From Saccharomycopsis phalli (Eukaryota > Ascomycota > Saccharomycetes > Ascoideales > Saccharomycopsidaceae): a stretch of 64,000 bases of DNA. Every line of letters starts with the position of its first letter. Positions within the stretch are counted from its first letter, which is position 1. Location: positions 1,240,001-1,304,000 of the forward strand of contig CP073212.1 in NCBI GenBank assembly GCA_020342235.1, read 5' to 3'. The translations under genes were made by a program, and so were the position numbers. The notes under the pieces are model-generated. The model was not told the DNA's origin and made no database searches. It saw only the letters and a program-made list of their open reading frames with translations. This document shows, piece by piece, positions 40,961 through 53,807 of this stretch.

Positions 40961-41689
40961 ACAGCAACCACCGCCTGATTACAATTTCCTACAATTTCCA
41001 AGTCCTCAAGTGCCAAGTGCCAAGTGCCAAATCATCAGAGATGCAAAGCAGCATAAATACTACAGATGCAATCTCGCAATGTATTCATACTTGCCGTATT
41101 CATGAGTACTGGCTAAATCTCCCGACTGGCTAAATCACTTGAATACCAGGGTAAAACATGTCAGTATATGATAATTTGAGGCACGGCAATACAGAAATGT
41201 ATACATTGTGAAAAGCAGTGCAACACAATACGCAAATCTTCATCAAAATACCATGGAGCATCATGAACCGCTCGAGAACCCCTGGTTATATTACATCACT
41301 TGATATACCTGGAAATTGCTTGGTGTATATCTTTAATATATCTTTGATCTTCAGCATAAAACTCATGATGCGTCAAATCGGTCGCATGTATTCATATATG
41401 CCAGAGGACTGCAATACTAAATCTGGAAATGATCTTTGGACGAGATGCAAAATTGAGAATATTCAAGCTGAAAACACGTCTCTGGTTGGCTTACATACCC
41501 TGACATCAAACTAATGTGCAGCACGTCCTGATTGATTTATCCGTTTACAAGCTGCATCTGAATACCTGTTGTCGAATTGCAGATTTAGTGGCTGCAAATT
41601 GCAGGAAATGTATTGATTAACTTGAGGTGAAGATCTGGTTGAAAATAAACAAAGGCTTGAAATAAACAGCGGCTGGAAATAAACTACTT

Positions 41690-41795
41690 GAATTTAACTA
41701 CTTGAATTTAGCAATTTGAATTAACTACTTGAATTTAGCAATTTGAATTAACAACTTGAATTTAGCAATTTGAATTTAACAACTTGAATTTAACA
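41690..41795. repeat. ~25-bp AT-rich minisatellite
   Basis: Repeats of acttgaatttagcaatttga separated by attaac-like words, four to five units. Confidence 0.88.
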
Positions 41796-42744
41796 ACAAT
41801 GTAATATTGTAACTAAGATACGAGTTGGTAAGATAACTAAAATTACTCACTTGACTATTCAAGTATGGTTATTTCTACTTGACAAGCAGTCTTGTGCTCT
41901 TTGTAAAATGAGTGCGCCTGTGAGGTAAATTCCACCAAAGAAAAAGAGTCAGAAATCAATGAATATAAAAATGTCAGAATTTCAAGTCGGAGAATGTCAG
42001 AGGAAAATAATTCATCACTTTGATTACAAACTGCCGAAAACAACCTCTAGTCAAACGGGATACTCACAGTACAACCCAAGGAAAAGCCTCAATTGCAACA
42101 ATAATATTGTCACAGGTATTAAATTCACGTACATGATTTTCTTTTGATCTAGAACCTAGCTTTCTGTTATTACGCATGGGAACCTACACTACCCCACTTG
42201 GATGTCTTATTCTCACTCTGGATCTTCATGTGTTTGAAATGGAGCACAAGCGAACTCTATTCTACTCTATTCAGTGTGTATTTTACTTCAACAATTCCTT
42301 GTCTAACTAATAGGTCAAACCATTGTCAACATACCGTCTCTGTAACTGATTCCAGTGAGCAATTGGAATATCAAACTGAGGACTGCCATAGGGCCACAAA
42401 AAATAACAGAAGTTTAGTTCTGTCTCTGTTATGGGCTAACGTTTGTCGTGCTCTTCAATAGTCTTTTGGGAAGTGATCGCTATAGGATGTCATAGTTTCC
42501 TGTCACCTTTGATTGCTTGCTCCAACGCCATTACCTTAATATCTGAATACGATATCGCCGTAGCTATCACTTTTAGTATATGGTAAATGATGGAGCGTTT
42601 TGGAATTGGCGACTTTGTTTTTCCATAAATTTGTACTATTTGGATTAAACTGGTGCATACCGGGTTTTTGCTAGCAAAGCTCAGGTACTGGCTTGACCTC
42701 ATTATACTGTTGAAAAATACCACCTACATACCATAAAATGGGTA

Positions 42745-45680
42745 TGATAATAACAATAATATTAATATTTATTTTTGTATTTAGCTATATATTGTCTCCG
42801 GCATTACGGCTACACAAATATATTTTCACTCAGGAACATCCTGAGGCAGCATTGCTGTTGAAGAAAACCCTTTGTCAGCTCTCATTCGGTTGCATGTGAT
42901 TAAAAAAATTCAATGTGAGCAGTCGTATTATTGGTACTTAGGGCTTGTATTGATTATGTAAGAATCCTGGTCACCCTTGTTGTCGAGTGTGACTACTGAA
43001 TCTCATCAATCAGCTACAATGATGATATAACGGCGAATACTCACTGTAACAGAATTGAATGACCAACGAGACGACTATATAAGGCCAAGGTAGATAACTG
43101 CCCGGGACATTTATCAATTTAAGGACCTCTGGTTTATTGTAATATTTTAGATCCGTTAGGGTAAGGGTTCCTAATATTACCACCTTATATTATCACTTAT
43201 TATAATCTGGTTCCGAGGAAAGCAACCTTACAAGATATAGGTAAAAAAGGTAAGTTGGCCAAAAGGCCGGCTGTTTATGTATTTATAGCTCTTTGTTCGG
43301 GTACAGTGTCCTCATCTTCTTCGAGAATGTAATGTTGGCGACAAGACACAACCTGCAAGTAAGCTGCTTATCATAGGGTAACGCACATGGTGAGGTGATA
43401 TTTATGTGTCTATCATACCGGAGGGAAGGTACCGGAATTGCCTGTCACATTTATAATCAATCACTCACTTCTAAAGGAACAACAAAATATATACAGTTTA
43501 TAATAAGAGTTTTATAGTTATTAATCACCACTACATTTATAAACCCTGACATGGTTTGTGAACAAGGAATCGAACCTACCACTACGGAATCGTTGCCGGA
43601 TGGAGAGCATCTTCAAGGGAACATGAAAACGGCTTAGAAATGATTGAAACCTGTCTACCCGATCTAAGACAAATTCCTCCAAAGATCAAATACTTTGAAT
43701 TTTTAGACTGGAAAACGAGGTTTGAGAGTATTCTTAAGAAGTTAGAGCTACTTTCTGTTATTGAATCCGATGATCCTGATATTTGGAATCAAATCAGCCC
43801 AGAGAAAAAGTTATTACTTCACGTCGTTTTAACACACAGCCTTGCTCCAGAAGCGGCACAAGCGACGGAAAGAAGTCCAAAGAGATTCTATGCGAGTATT
43901 TGCGAAGAAAGAGAGGAATATTTTGATGATAATCGGGAGTCACTTCTTAGTCTGCTTGTAAATTTTGGTCCCGACACGGACACACTTTTTATCCATGATA
44001 GGATTGACCGGTATAAGAAAATCGAAGGATTAGATGATGATTATAAAATGCAGAAACGGATTATAAAGGCAAGTGGGTGGAAAAGTAAAATTGGTAAGGC
44101 TGTTATGAACGAGTCAACGTTGCCGCTTGGGAAAAAGGTCGTTTTAGCGATTCGCCGGATAAGGGATTCGGCATTCACTGAAGTTCCAACGTCAGCCGAT
44201 ATTGCCCACTTGGCCGTGGAAAAGAGTAGAAAGGTGTTTCCTAAGAAACCTAGACACTCGAAGAAGAAAAGGCCAACGAAGGAACGTGTTCAGTGTCAAA
44301 TTTGCAAGAAACTAGGTCATGTGGCTGATCGATGTTACATATTACACCCTGAATTGGTCAGAAACGAAAAAGTCGGAACACAGGTAGTGAAGTGAAAGAG
44401 GCAAAGCCAATAGCGTATACATTTTCCGAGTGTGATGCTGGGATATCGATTATCACCGTTCGATCGTCATTGGCAGATTTCAAGGATGGGTGAATTAGTT
44501 GCCGATCACTATCTAACACTGTTGAGCAAGCTATTGGTCCAGGAAAATTGACGGTTCCGTTGGAAGACGAGTCTATTGAAGTTGATGTCTATTATATTCC
44601 AGAAGAAAGATTTACTCGTGATGTTACGATTATTGCAGATGAAGACCTTAAGAAAGAAAGAGTGGAAGGTCATTTTGGTGGTCCAAACCCTTATTTAACC
44701 TATAAGGAATAACAGTACCCGACTTTTAAGAATGGTAGTTTTATGCTTATATCTATTAGTCCTGTCCCATATACCTACTTTATGGGTGTTGGGAGTGATC
44801 CTGTTCTCGTTTTACATCAAAGATTTGGACTCGCGAATTTAAAACACTTATGTCATTATCGCCGTAAGTATAATTTTTTGCAAGAAGTGGTAAGGGTATT
44901 TAAAAAGAGTTACTCTGTGCGCATGGCATGTTTTCTTGCTCGCACTTTAACTCAGAACAGGAAGAGTGCGTTTCATCAGAGGGCAACTGTGTGTAGACGT
45001 ACTCTCCATGCGGATCTCATGTTTATTGAAGATGTAACTGTTATTGTTGTGGTAGATGAATTTAGTAAAGTGTGTGAAGCGACGGTTATTAACTCCAAGA
45101 AGGCTACTAGAATTGCTTTGGAAACTAAGCTAGAAAAGGGGCAGTACAACCGATTTTTTGCTGATAATGGAGGCGAATTTAGAAGCCTTCCGTTTTTGGA
45201 ATTTTTAAAGAAACATGGAGTTGAAAGAATTGAGATACCACCAAGAGCGAGTAAGATTAATGGATTTGTTGAACGGTTTAATGTAATTATCAAGAAACGG
45301 TTGAATATACTCTTAATGAGTCTAGTATATAATACAGTCCCAGCTCCGTAAACACTAAAGACTCTGGAAGTGAAGAAGTTTTATCTTCAGTATATGCTCA
45401 ATCGCATCACGTTTCAATGTAACTGTACACCATGTTCAAGCAATAGGCTGATTTCTATTTTGCTTTATCAAAGTTCGAAGCAGACGAAAGAAATAGTCCA
45501 TTAGAAGTACCCTGTGAAGGGAGATTTTTGGGAATTGCGGAGAATAAGCAAAGATATCTTATTCAAGTTACTTCCACTGGGGAGATTAAGATAAGAAAGA
45601 ATTTCCGATTCCATCCAGATGAGTGACTTGCTTTTCTACGACAAAGTGTTCCTGAGAAATTTACCAATCTTTATAATAAT
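42745..45680 (+). mobile_element. Ty1/copia retrotransposon fossil (family B)
   Basis: This is a decayed LTR retrotransposon. The 5' LTR of family B starts at about 42745. A stretch at about 43553 that reads like the complement of a tRNA 3' end may be the primer-binding site. A gag region (43640-44395) has a CCHC knuckle (CQICKKLGHVADRC). Pol pieces follow: a GAG-pre-integrase segment with LHQRFGLANL near 44800, an integrase core at 44990-45350, and an end-of-integrase segment near 45500-45625. Integrase before the expected RT identifies Ty1/copia. Reverse transcriptase, RNase H and a matching 3' LTR are absent. It is broken in several places (about four or more), not mobile, and of moderate age. 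A family-A LTR abuts its right end. Confidence 0.88.
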
Positions 45681-45689
45681 AATAATAAT

Positions 45690-46995
45690 AATTTAAGGCT
45701 ATAGATATACTAGGCTGCCATAGGAGATTTTACCTTGCCGTCTGCAACTCAGTACGGTGCTGATATGTAGTCGTCGATAGAAAACTCTACGACAGAGTTG
45801 AAAATCTTTTGACTAGAGCTAGTGAATATGCAAAGTAATCGTCATTGGAGGGACAGTGAGCTTTCGCCTAGATCTTTAGAGGTGACTTGAGCCACACCCT
45901 CCCCAGGGTACTAGCACAGCAGCCCTCCTATAGTTTTTAATTACTCACTACTTGGTAAACATCATGGCGTTGACGATAAAAGCCTATTCTTTATACATTT
46001 CAAACGTTTCGCAGACATTTAAAACAAAATTTGGGCTCAATGTGAATGCATTTTATCTACTTCACCAACTCGTATCTGACTATTGATCCACATTTCGTGT
46101 ACCTACATTTGTCCACGTTTCTAAACTAATCATCTGGACTACTCTCCAGTTAGTTCGAAAAGCATCGAGGTTGGAAACCATCTTAAGGCACGTACCAAAG
46201 TATATGGATTCTTTGGTGAGTCTATACATTGCGCATCCTAAGATACTACAGGTATTAATGGAAGGTGATATATAACCCTTGATGATAAATACTAATTGAG
46301 GGGAAATATCTCAACTATACATAGGAAGATAATTCCTTCATTGGAAAAAAGTAATTATTCAATTACAACAACCATAACTACCGTTTCGGATTATTTACAT
46401 AAAAAGGAACAAAACCCATCTATAATTGACTATCCGAGCATAACTTAGAAAAATGTCAAACACTGTTGATGCTGACATCAACAAAAAGGATTGCCAATAA
46501 ATGCACTAGATGGTACTTCGATACCATTTCTAACAACCAGCACAGTAGACCAATACACAAGTCAAATTTGAAATCCACAAGAAACTCAAAGTGTACCCAT
46601 ATAAATGAGCCACTGAAGGTTCTCATTATTATCATCAATCCTAAAAGCATCTCAATCAAACCAATCAGTGAGATATTCAGATAATACGAAACCAGTCTGA
46701 TCCAGCTGTTAACACAATAATGATGGACTCCTACTTCCCCCAGAAATCGTACCTTTAAACAAACAGTGTGAAAATTCGCCGATGACTAGTGCTCATAAAC
46801 ACCAAGAGATCAGTCTCTTGGCCCATTATGAGAAACTACGCAAAGGAACGCTTCCAGTAATCACTGAAAAGTTGAAGCTACTCCTCTGGGAAACTCTATT
46901 TGGTCCCAAACGAGCAGTAATCGGAATAGACCACTCAGTTGCCAGTACTTATTGCACAAAATCAAGACCTTATTTCAAACTAGCTCGTTGAGAAG
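45690..46995 (+). mobile_element. Ty1/copia fossil, family A (LTR, leader, gag start)
   Basis: A family-A LTR (about 45690-45800) is followed by leader sequence. The leader is colinear with that at 60700-61165, with shared landmarks ggtactagc, acaaracccatctataatt and gagcataa. A short gag-start region begins near 46454. Beyond it are only scraps, to about 46995. It is broken throughout, without pol, and older than the copy at 60570. Confidence 0.7.
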
Positions 46996-47611
46996 GCTAC
47001 TGGAAATTTTACCAGGGACAAGATTCCTTCATTGGTGAGAATATCGGACATATTTGGAAACAAGAACACATATTATTATAGTCTTGTGGCGTCATAACCA
47101 GAGCGCAGATTCGCTGCCTCTTCCTAGACACAAAATCAGTTGATTCCCGTATAAGATTCTACACGTTAGTGCTGGATGGGCAGATTTTTTTACAGCATCA
47201 CAAGAGCGGCAGGTAGTCCTAGGAGCAAGACTCCACAGCTCCTTCTGAGTCATTTCTCTTTGACAGTTTCTCATAGATCAAGTCAAAAGTTTTTAATTCC
47301 ATTGTAAGGGTTTTCTCTCGACTCAGGAATTAGCGGCGCAGTCCTTCGTTTTCAGACGGTGAAATATCAATCTCACTGTCCAGGAGAGCCTACTATAACC
47401 GTCGAAGTAAATAAACATATTATTATAGTATAGTCTTGTATTGAGAATAATCTTAAATGCAGCTGAAGCAGCTAGACCACGTGATCTGTCGAGGCAGCCC
47501 CACAATTCAGTGCATGACGATAATCAACATTACCTTCTACCATGCCTAGGGCCTGGTTCTCTACTATAGTTTCCATAAATATATTCACACGTATTTGCAC
47601 ATCTCTTGCGC
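46996..47611. other. ADH1 3' flank with inverted LTR
   Basis: Downstream of ADH1 on its strand. It is mostly an inverted family-A LTR and its edge sequence (listed), plus about 150 bp of unique DNA that must contain the ADH1 3' end signals. No gene. Confidence 0.6.
47215..47445 (-). mobile_element. Solo LTR with edge, Ty1/copia family A (inverted)
   Basis: Reverse-oriented family-A LTR (about 47285-47440) plus adjoining element sequence that matches 20420-20470. It is in opposite orientation to the family-A LTR at 45690, so the two are not ends of one element. It lies about 170 bp from the ADH1 stop. Confidence 0.8.
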
Positions 47612-48658
47612 TTATTTAGAGGTGTCCAAGACATATCTTCCCAAAATCTTACCCTGCTTCATCAAGTCGTAAACTTCTGGCAACTTCGACAAGCCGACAA
47701 TCTTGATTGGCGACTTGACCAAGCCACGGACAAAGAAATCAATGGCCTCGGCGGTGTCAGCACGGTTTCCGACGTAAGATCCCTTGATGGAAATACTCTT
47801 GACGACGGCACTAAACACCTCAGCCTTGGCAACAGCACCAGCTGGCAATCCGACCAACACAACGGTACCGCATGGTCTCACGTAGTCACACGACTGGCTG
47901 ATGGCCTTCTCGGAGACACTGACGTTGATGACACCGTGTGGACCACCGTTGGTGGCGGCTTGGATGTCCTTGACAATGTCCTTGGACTTGGTGAAGTCAA
48001 TAAAGACCTCAGCACCCAATTCCTTGCATAACTTGGCCTTGTCATCACCGCCATCAATGGCCAAGACTCTCAAGCCCATAGCCTTGGCGTATTGAACAGC
48101 CAAAGATCCCAATCCTCCTCCGGCACCGGAGATAGCGATCCATTGGCCGGCATTGAGGTTTGCGGTCTTGATGGCTTTGTACACAGTGACACCGGCACAC
48201 AAGATTGGGGCGATTTCAGCGAGATCGGCCTCCTTTGGAATCTTGGCAGCTTGCACGGCATCAGCAGTAGTATATTGTTGGAAGGATCCGTCGTGGGTGT
48301 ATCCAGACAAGTCGGCCTGGGCACAGTTGGACTCGTTGGAGTTTTGGCAGAACTCACAGTTCATGCACGAGCCGTTCAACCACTTGATTCCCGCGTAGTC
48401 GCCGACCTTGAAGTTGGTGACGCCAGAACCCAAGGCAACAACAACACCAGCACCTTCATGGCCACCGACCAATGGAAGCTTGGTGTCCAAAGGCCAGTCT
48501 CCTTGCCATGCGTGCAAGTCAGTGTGGCAAACACCAGAGTACTTGACGTTGATCAAGATCTCGTTTGGCTTTGGGGTAGGAACTGGGATGTCCTTGTATT
48601 CTAATGGCCCGCCATTTTTCTCGAAGACGACTGCTTTTTGTGTTTTTGGAATAGACAT
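47612..48658 (-). CDS. ADH1: Cytosolic alcohol dehydrogenase
   Basis: This 348-residue zinc alcohol dehydrogenase (MDR family, yeast tetrameric type) interconverts acetaldehyde and ethanol with NAD(H). All ligands are visible: catalytic zinc C44, H67 and C154; structural zinc C98, C101, C104 and C112; and the NAD-binding loop GAGGGLG at 178-184. Length equals yeast Adh1, and there is no mitochondrial presequence, so the enzyme is cytosolic. Codon use is strongly biased: leucine is almost always TTG and no codon is CTG, as in very highly expressed genes. The leader ends CAACAATGTCT, a classic strong start context, with TATATAAA about 40 bp upstream. The ADH1 symbol is by resemblance; the paralogue ADH2 cannot be excluded. 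Confidence 0.93.
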   Translation of the reverse strand: MSIPKTQKAVVFEKNGGPLEYKDIPVPTPKPNEILINVKYSGVCHTDLHAWQGDWPLDTKLPLVGGHEGAGVVVALGSGVTNFKVGDYAGIKWLNGSCMNCEFCQNSNESNCAQADLSGYTHDGSFQQYTTADAVQAAKIPKEADLAEIAPILCAGVTVYKAIKTANLNAGQWIAISGAGGGLGSLAVQYAKAMGLRVLAIDGGDDKAKLCKELGAEVFIDFTKSKDIVKDIQAATNGGPHGVINVSVSEKAISQSCDYVRPCGTVVLVGLPAGAVAKAEVFSAVVKSISIKGSYVGNRADTAEAIDFFVRGLVKSPIKIVGLSKLPEVYDLMKQGKILGRYVLDTSK

Positions 48659-48696
48659 TGTTGATGATGGAAAAAAAAATTGGGTCCCAGCTTAGG

Positions 48697-48704
48697 TTTA
48701 TATA
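48697..48704 (-). promoter_or_regulatory. TATA box of ADH1
   Basis: TATATAAA on the minus strand, about 40 bp upstream of the ADH1 ATG, followed by a T-run and CATCATCAACA. The short distance implies a very short leader or an additional upstream TATA. Confidence 0.5.
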
Positions 48705-49019
48705 CACCCACGATGCTCAGATGATGTGGTCCCGAGCACCTGACTGTGCGTCGGCGGTATTCTCTTACGTGAGAAGCACAAACCCGCCATACCACGCGGA
48801 AAACCACGCAGTTTTCGCATTGTCGCTTTAATTCGATTCAAACACCGCAATCCTGTTTTTTCACCCATCTTCCACCTCATCTTGTCTGGTTTTCACCACA
48901 AGTCCAGCTGCTCGTATGCGGCCACATGCATGTCGGTGAACAATGCTCGAGACTTGTTAGAGAATTTCAATCATACTTTATCATCACATGTTAGATCCAT
49001 CAGTTGGTACAACACACAT

Positions 49020-49110
49020 CACTCAAAAGGTCACCTTAAACATCTCCTTACACCGTCACCTTATATCGTCACCTTACACCGTCACCTTATACCATCACCT
49101 CACCATCTCC
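49020..49110. repeat. ~13-bp satellite caccttacaccgt
   Basis: Units of caccgtcacctta/tcgtcaccttaca on the plus strand, five to six imperfect copies, in the ADH1 upstream region. Confidence 0.85.
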
Positions 49111-51122
49111 CGACACTTGTCTCACAGCCACATTGCCTTTGTACAGTCACCCTACTCAACTCCATTAGACTCTTTCCCCACTCATTGATCTTCGTAGTCC
49201 ATCCTCATTATAGGACTGATTGATTGGCCAGCACTTCATTCCATACCCCACTATCTGCAAGCCCAAAATGGCATTTGCCCGGATCTACCCCACTGGGATG
49301 CACCACCACGCGCCTAGCCAACACCCCCCAGTGAAGATCAATTCTCTAGAATCTTTTTTGCCATTTCACTCAACAAACGTCCAAAGAATCGTACAGTCAT
49401 TAGACCACGTGCTCTTTTTCCTTTTGACCTTCACAGTAACTTCCATGCTGGAAATATCAAATTGTGGTGTGCGACTGAAATGAAATTTGCTCAATTAACA
49501 AATGCTTGCAACCCGGATATTTCTTCAACCAATGCGTGATTCAGCCTCGGGACAGTGACTCCAAGTGTCCTGGTAAATCATCAATAACTTGAATTGCATT
49601 GACTTTCTACCCTGAAAATACATTTGAATTACAAATTATCTAAATCAATGCCAATTAATCACTTTTACACCACAACCCTTGATAAGGTACATTTACCCTA
49701 GCAACACGTACACATGCAATTGACATGTCAATATCTTGGAAATCTGTCACCCCCTCCCTCGGTGGCCGGGTAAATGTTTTGCGGAAAGCCAGGCTCTATA
49801 TTGGAATACCATGGCATCAAATCGGTGGTAATTATGCTTCGTGAAGCATGAAAATGTTATTTTTTTTTCCATTCAATCGTACTACAATTAATATCAGTGT
49901 ACAGCCTCACGGGCCAACGGACATTGGCCAAGACAAAAACAAACAAGTGGAGCTTTTATCCGACGGCCGGGTTAATGTATCAGCCTCGCTTGTACCCCTA
50001 ATTTTAATCCGAGGCCACGTGCGCATATCGGCATTTACCCATCTTGGCATGATACCTCCGACACTCGTAACAATACGGAGATAAGGATCGTTTGAATGGT
50101 TTTAGGGATATAGTCAGAGAATTCTATTCAATTGAATAGACTTGTCTTGAAAAATCTCTTTATAGATATCAATCGTCTCCAGGAGTCAATTCCAGACATC
50201 CGCATTATGGAGTAAATATCACAAATGATGGTTACCAAACTAGTGTTGTCTAGTCAAAATTCTCTGGATATTGGATTTTGCCCTTACCTACACAGTCATG
50301 CTGGTTGAATGAAATAAATCAACTTTCCAAGTAGTTTTGTTTCTCTAGCTCTGAATAACCTGATGGATAATAATAACAGAAATAATAGTTATTGATGATC
50401 AATCGTTATGCCATGTTTCAGTAAAGGAGATTGATAGCCTGATCAATAACCAAGGGTTTTAATGAACTTCACTTGTACTGATTGCAGTATTTCGTTCTTT
50501 TATATTGATTGATTTACTTTGGTGCGTGTAACCAGTTTCCTCTATAGGAATGAACCTTGCTGGTACTTTGTTCTATATCAAGACTGAGATACTGTAGTTG
50601 CATCTATAGAAATTTACCTTGCTGGTTCATATAGGTAGGGTGAGCCACAGTGGTTTATCTGATACTACGATCTTTGTTATAGTATGTATTTTATTAATAC
50701 TGTATAACAAGACAAAATGATAGGAAACAATGATAGGAAACAACAAGAAGAAACACCAATAAGCCAAATGTACTAATGAATACGAGAAGTCCGCGTCAAA
50801 GGAATACATTAGAAACTGCTATTCACTTGTACAATGGGCAATTCATCACCAAAGGAACAAGAATACATTACATTTATCTATTTACTATCAAATACGACTG
50901 TCCAGAGAAATCAGTAAAGATAAACTTCAAATAATGAGTCATGTGATTCGTTACATCATAGCAACTGTAAAGTCCAATCACTGTAGGTTGAGTAGACATT
51001 TTAACCCAGGTATACAAGGTATACATTGGGTATAAGCCACCAACATTAATTCACCCCATATGTGACAATGCTCTTGTATTCATGTGATACCACGTACGTT
51101 CATCTAACCGTGAGTGTCATTG

Positions 51123-52022
51123 CTAAAAGTCCCAATACCAATTGGACATTAGGTCATCAAAGCATCGTATTGACTCCGAAAGATTATCAATGTACCATTT
51201 CTTGTCAGTGAACTGGAAAGTTATAACAAAGAATGCATGATCCATGTGAATATTACATGCACCCTTTATGATAAAGCCGCATAACTTGCTTTCTATTCGC
51301 AGCCAGTAACTGTAATAATTACTTGGCTCAGTCAAGTGTATTTATTCATTTTAATATTTTCTGTTTGGTGGCGGGGCTGATGAATTCAAAAGTGATTTTC
51401 TATGGTGTTTAGTTTTGTTACATTGAAAACATTGGCATGGGGCCCGACTAGTCAGTAGATACATTGCTGAATGCAAAATATATTATATACCTCTCTCTGG
51501 CTTGCCATTTACTCTCCTTTTTGCAATTTACTAGATCTTTCCATATTGGTGTATTTGTAAACATTATATTCTCGATCTTAGGCAAATAATAAACGACTTA
51601 ATCGATCAGCATGTCTTAGGTTGTATTTCAGTCATGTCTGAGCATTACTGTAGTTAGAAACTATAAAATGGTTTTAAGGTTATCATCAATAGTACAACAC
51701 TGTCGATCCATGAACCTAATTTCCGGAAACCATGTCGCCAAAGTTGCTACTTTGGTAATACCGTATAATTTTAGTATGCCTCCTGTTTGTCATTATTACA
51801 CCACTTTAGTATTTGCTTAATAGTTTGACAGGTGACACTGTCAGCCTCATAAAAACACAAGGCCAAGAGTCTAATGAGATGAATTTCAAACTTGATTGCA
51901 CGCTGTATTTTCAATAGTGCCTGATTCAATTCAAAGGCGTTAGAATTTAATAATGTCCGAGGCAATCCCTTGTACCACCAGGTTTTACGTGCCATGCTAC
52001 CTTGAACAACACCAATTGGCAA
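51123..52022 (-). other. Possible decayed gene (two short frames)
   Basis: Two minus-strand ATG frames of 70 and 83 codons lie 435 bp apart (51123-51335 and 51771-52022). Their residues look more protein-like than chance: WLRIESKLCGFIIKGACNIHMDHAF, and ELNQALLKIQRAIKFEIHLIRLLALC. I recognise neither, and no splice sites join them convincingly. They could be remnants of one gene or chance frames. Confidence 0.2.
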
Positions 52023-52502
52023 TCTTCTAGATTACTACAACATAGAAATAGAAATATCCACCATGAAGTTATCAAGGACTGCACAAAAATGGTGAAATAT
52101 CTTAAGCACCGTGTGGCAGACTACATAAGTATCACATGTCTATAAAACATGGCAAGAGGTGTTTTATAATCCATGATCCATAAAGCTTAACGGAAAAAAA
52201 CTAGCGTTTCAAATAGCAGAACCATTGTACTTGATCTCCAAAATCTAGAAGCGTGATATTCTTTAATAGTGGTGTTTCTTCCACCTAGCGACGATCAAAC
52301 CAGAGTTGATTTCTAGTGAAACGTCAGCCATGTATTCGTCAATATGAAAACCATCTATATCTAATTAGAATAACATTGGATTCAAGAAACTAAAGACAGG
52401 CCAATCGATCGATGGATCATCAAATACAATATCATTCTGCTCCAGCCTTCAGTTTGACCTTGAACGCATCACCCCCGGGTAACTATCATGTGATGAGTAT
52501 GC

Positions 52503-52551
52503 AATTACACGTGTCATGATTAACTCGTCATGAACACATCACGTGCAGTTT
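52503..52551. promoter_or_regulatory. Two CACGTG boxes at the GIG1 start
   Basis: ACACGTGT and TCACGTGC lie about 36 bp apart, with TCATGTGATGA just upstream (52487). The second falls after the first ATG of the GIG1 frame. If these are promoter sites, the downstream ATG at 52560 would be the true start. Confidence 0.4.
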
Positions 52552-53189
52552 CCAGTTATATGGCAATACAGATACAAATCATCAACGGCAGCAAATGTCT
52601 TTTAAACAGTCTCACTTGGGAGGAAATCACATGGGTCATCAAGACGAACCGCTTGGATAGATTTGCTCGGTCGTACTCGGAAGCTATACGGTACAAAGAC
52701 CAGAGAGCTCTGCTTAAAACTCAGCACTTGTCTTCTTTCAAACGGCTTGTGTGCATCCAATTAAAATGGGCTCCGTTGTCGTATTATAAAGATCCAAGTG
52801 TCAAGGATGAAGATCTAGTTTTCATGCTGTCTAGTTCCAAGTTGTTTGGGGATCCAAGAGATTATACCATGACGTGGAACGAGTTTCCATATTTTTTTGA
52901 CAAGTCGGTGAGCCATCTTCTAGTGTGGACGAAGATTCCGATTCTTTCAGACCCGCAAAGTGAAACGGGCGATATGTCGTTGGAGACTCGACAAGAAATC
53001 GACAGGTTTATTGAACAGAAGATCCGGATTCCGTTTTGCATAAAGAAGGACGAGATATTGTGGTTCCGGAACTGGACTTCGCTTCAGAGCATACCTCTTT
53101 TGAGTCATATACATGTTTTGGTACGGAACTGTGAGAACCCAGATGAATTGATCCGGAAGTTTAACCATGCTGTGAATCTGAGGTTATAA
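52530..53189 (+). CDS. GIG1: GIG1-like DUF3605 protein
   Basis: This 219-residue protein matches the DUF3605 family, whose Candida albicans member Gig1 is induced by N-acetylglucosamine. The biochemical role is unknown. Family landmarks seen are LTWEEITWVIKTNRLDRFARS at the N-terminus, YKDPSVKDEDLVFMLSS, a conserved aromatic stretch FPYFFDKSVSHLLVWTKIPI, and a C-terminal block WFRNWTSLQSIPLLSHIHVLVRN typical of the family. Full length is preserved. Start at 52530 (MNTSRAV) or 52560 (MAIQIQI): both ATGs are in frame and the domain begins after either one. No membrane span or signal peptide. Confidence 0.8.
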   Translation: MNTSRAVSSYMAIQIQIINGSKCLLNSLTWEEITWVIKTNRLDRFARSYSEAIRYKDQRALLKTQHLSSFKRLVCIQLKWAPLSYYKDPSVKDEDLVFMLSSSKLFGDPRDYTMTWNEFPYFFDKSVSHLLVWTKIPILSDPQSETGDMSLETRQEIDRFIEQKIRIPFCIKKDEILWFRNWTSLQSIPLLSHIHVLVRNCENPDELIRKFNHAVNLRL

Positions 53190-53807
53190 CAGGAAGAGGG
53201 GTTTTAGATATGAAGTTTGAGATGGATGTGAAGATCAGAGATAGAATGTGAGAGGAAGTGAAAAGATGTGAGAAGTCGCCTAGCCAAACGTGGGATAATC
53301 AAAATAATAAGAAAAGCACGGCAGCATATGGATAATAAGAATAGCGAGCTAGGACAGTATATATTGATGTTAATAATAATATAGAATGGAATAGAGAGTA
53401 CAACCATAAGAGTAGTCATAAAGTAGTTATGGTACTAAAAATAAGACTAGTAATAGTACTAACAATAAGGCTAACAATAAGTTATAAGACTAGTCATTGA
53501 GCTAACAGTAAGAGTAATCATAAGACAAGTTGTTAAACTAACAATAAAAGTAGACACAAGACGATCAAAAACTACAGTCTGAATAGTTAGAAATTTAGGC
53601 TAAAATCATATAAAAATAGAAATGGTGAAGTAAATAGTGAAATAAAGAGTTATAATATAACGATATAATATAAAGATAAGGTGTCTTGTCGGAAATCCAA
53701 TATCTAGCAGCAACATCACAGTTGAATTCCTGTGGAAGTCCAGCTCCAGAAACAAGAGAATAACATTGAGTTAAACACGTACATGAGCACAGTACGTGTA
53801 AAATCTC
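53190..53807. other. AT-rich intergenic region
   Basis: Between the converging GIG1 and the small CxxC gene. It holds imperfect repeats of aacaataagactagtcat words (about 53425-53540). No gene supported. Confidence 0.6.

Larger units (their letters stand above)
40675..42744. other. Gene-free interval between the zinc-finger gene and retroelements
   Basis: It holds 17-18-bp satellites directly after the zinc-finger gene and another AT-rich array at 41690-41795. The remainder is unique DNA with scattered short frames (for example 42490-42723, minus) that I do not recognise. Confidence 0.6.
48659..52529. other. 3.9-kb gene-free interval ADH1-GIG1
   Basis: The promoters of two divergent genes occupy its ends. 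Near ADH1 there is a caccgtcacctta array (about 49020-49110) and C-rich DNA. CCACGTGC lies near 50014. The right half is AT-rich unique DNA with two short minus-strand frames (51123-51335, 51771-52022), listed as a low-confidence remnant. No clear gene. Confidence 0.6.

Noticed and set aside
45690-47445. A single family-A element with LTRs at 45690 and 47285
   Set aside because: The two LTRs are in opposite orientation, so they cannot be the ends of one standard LTR element.
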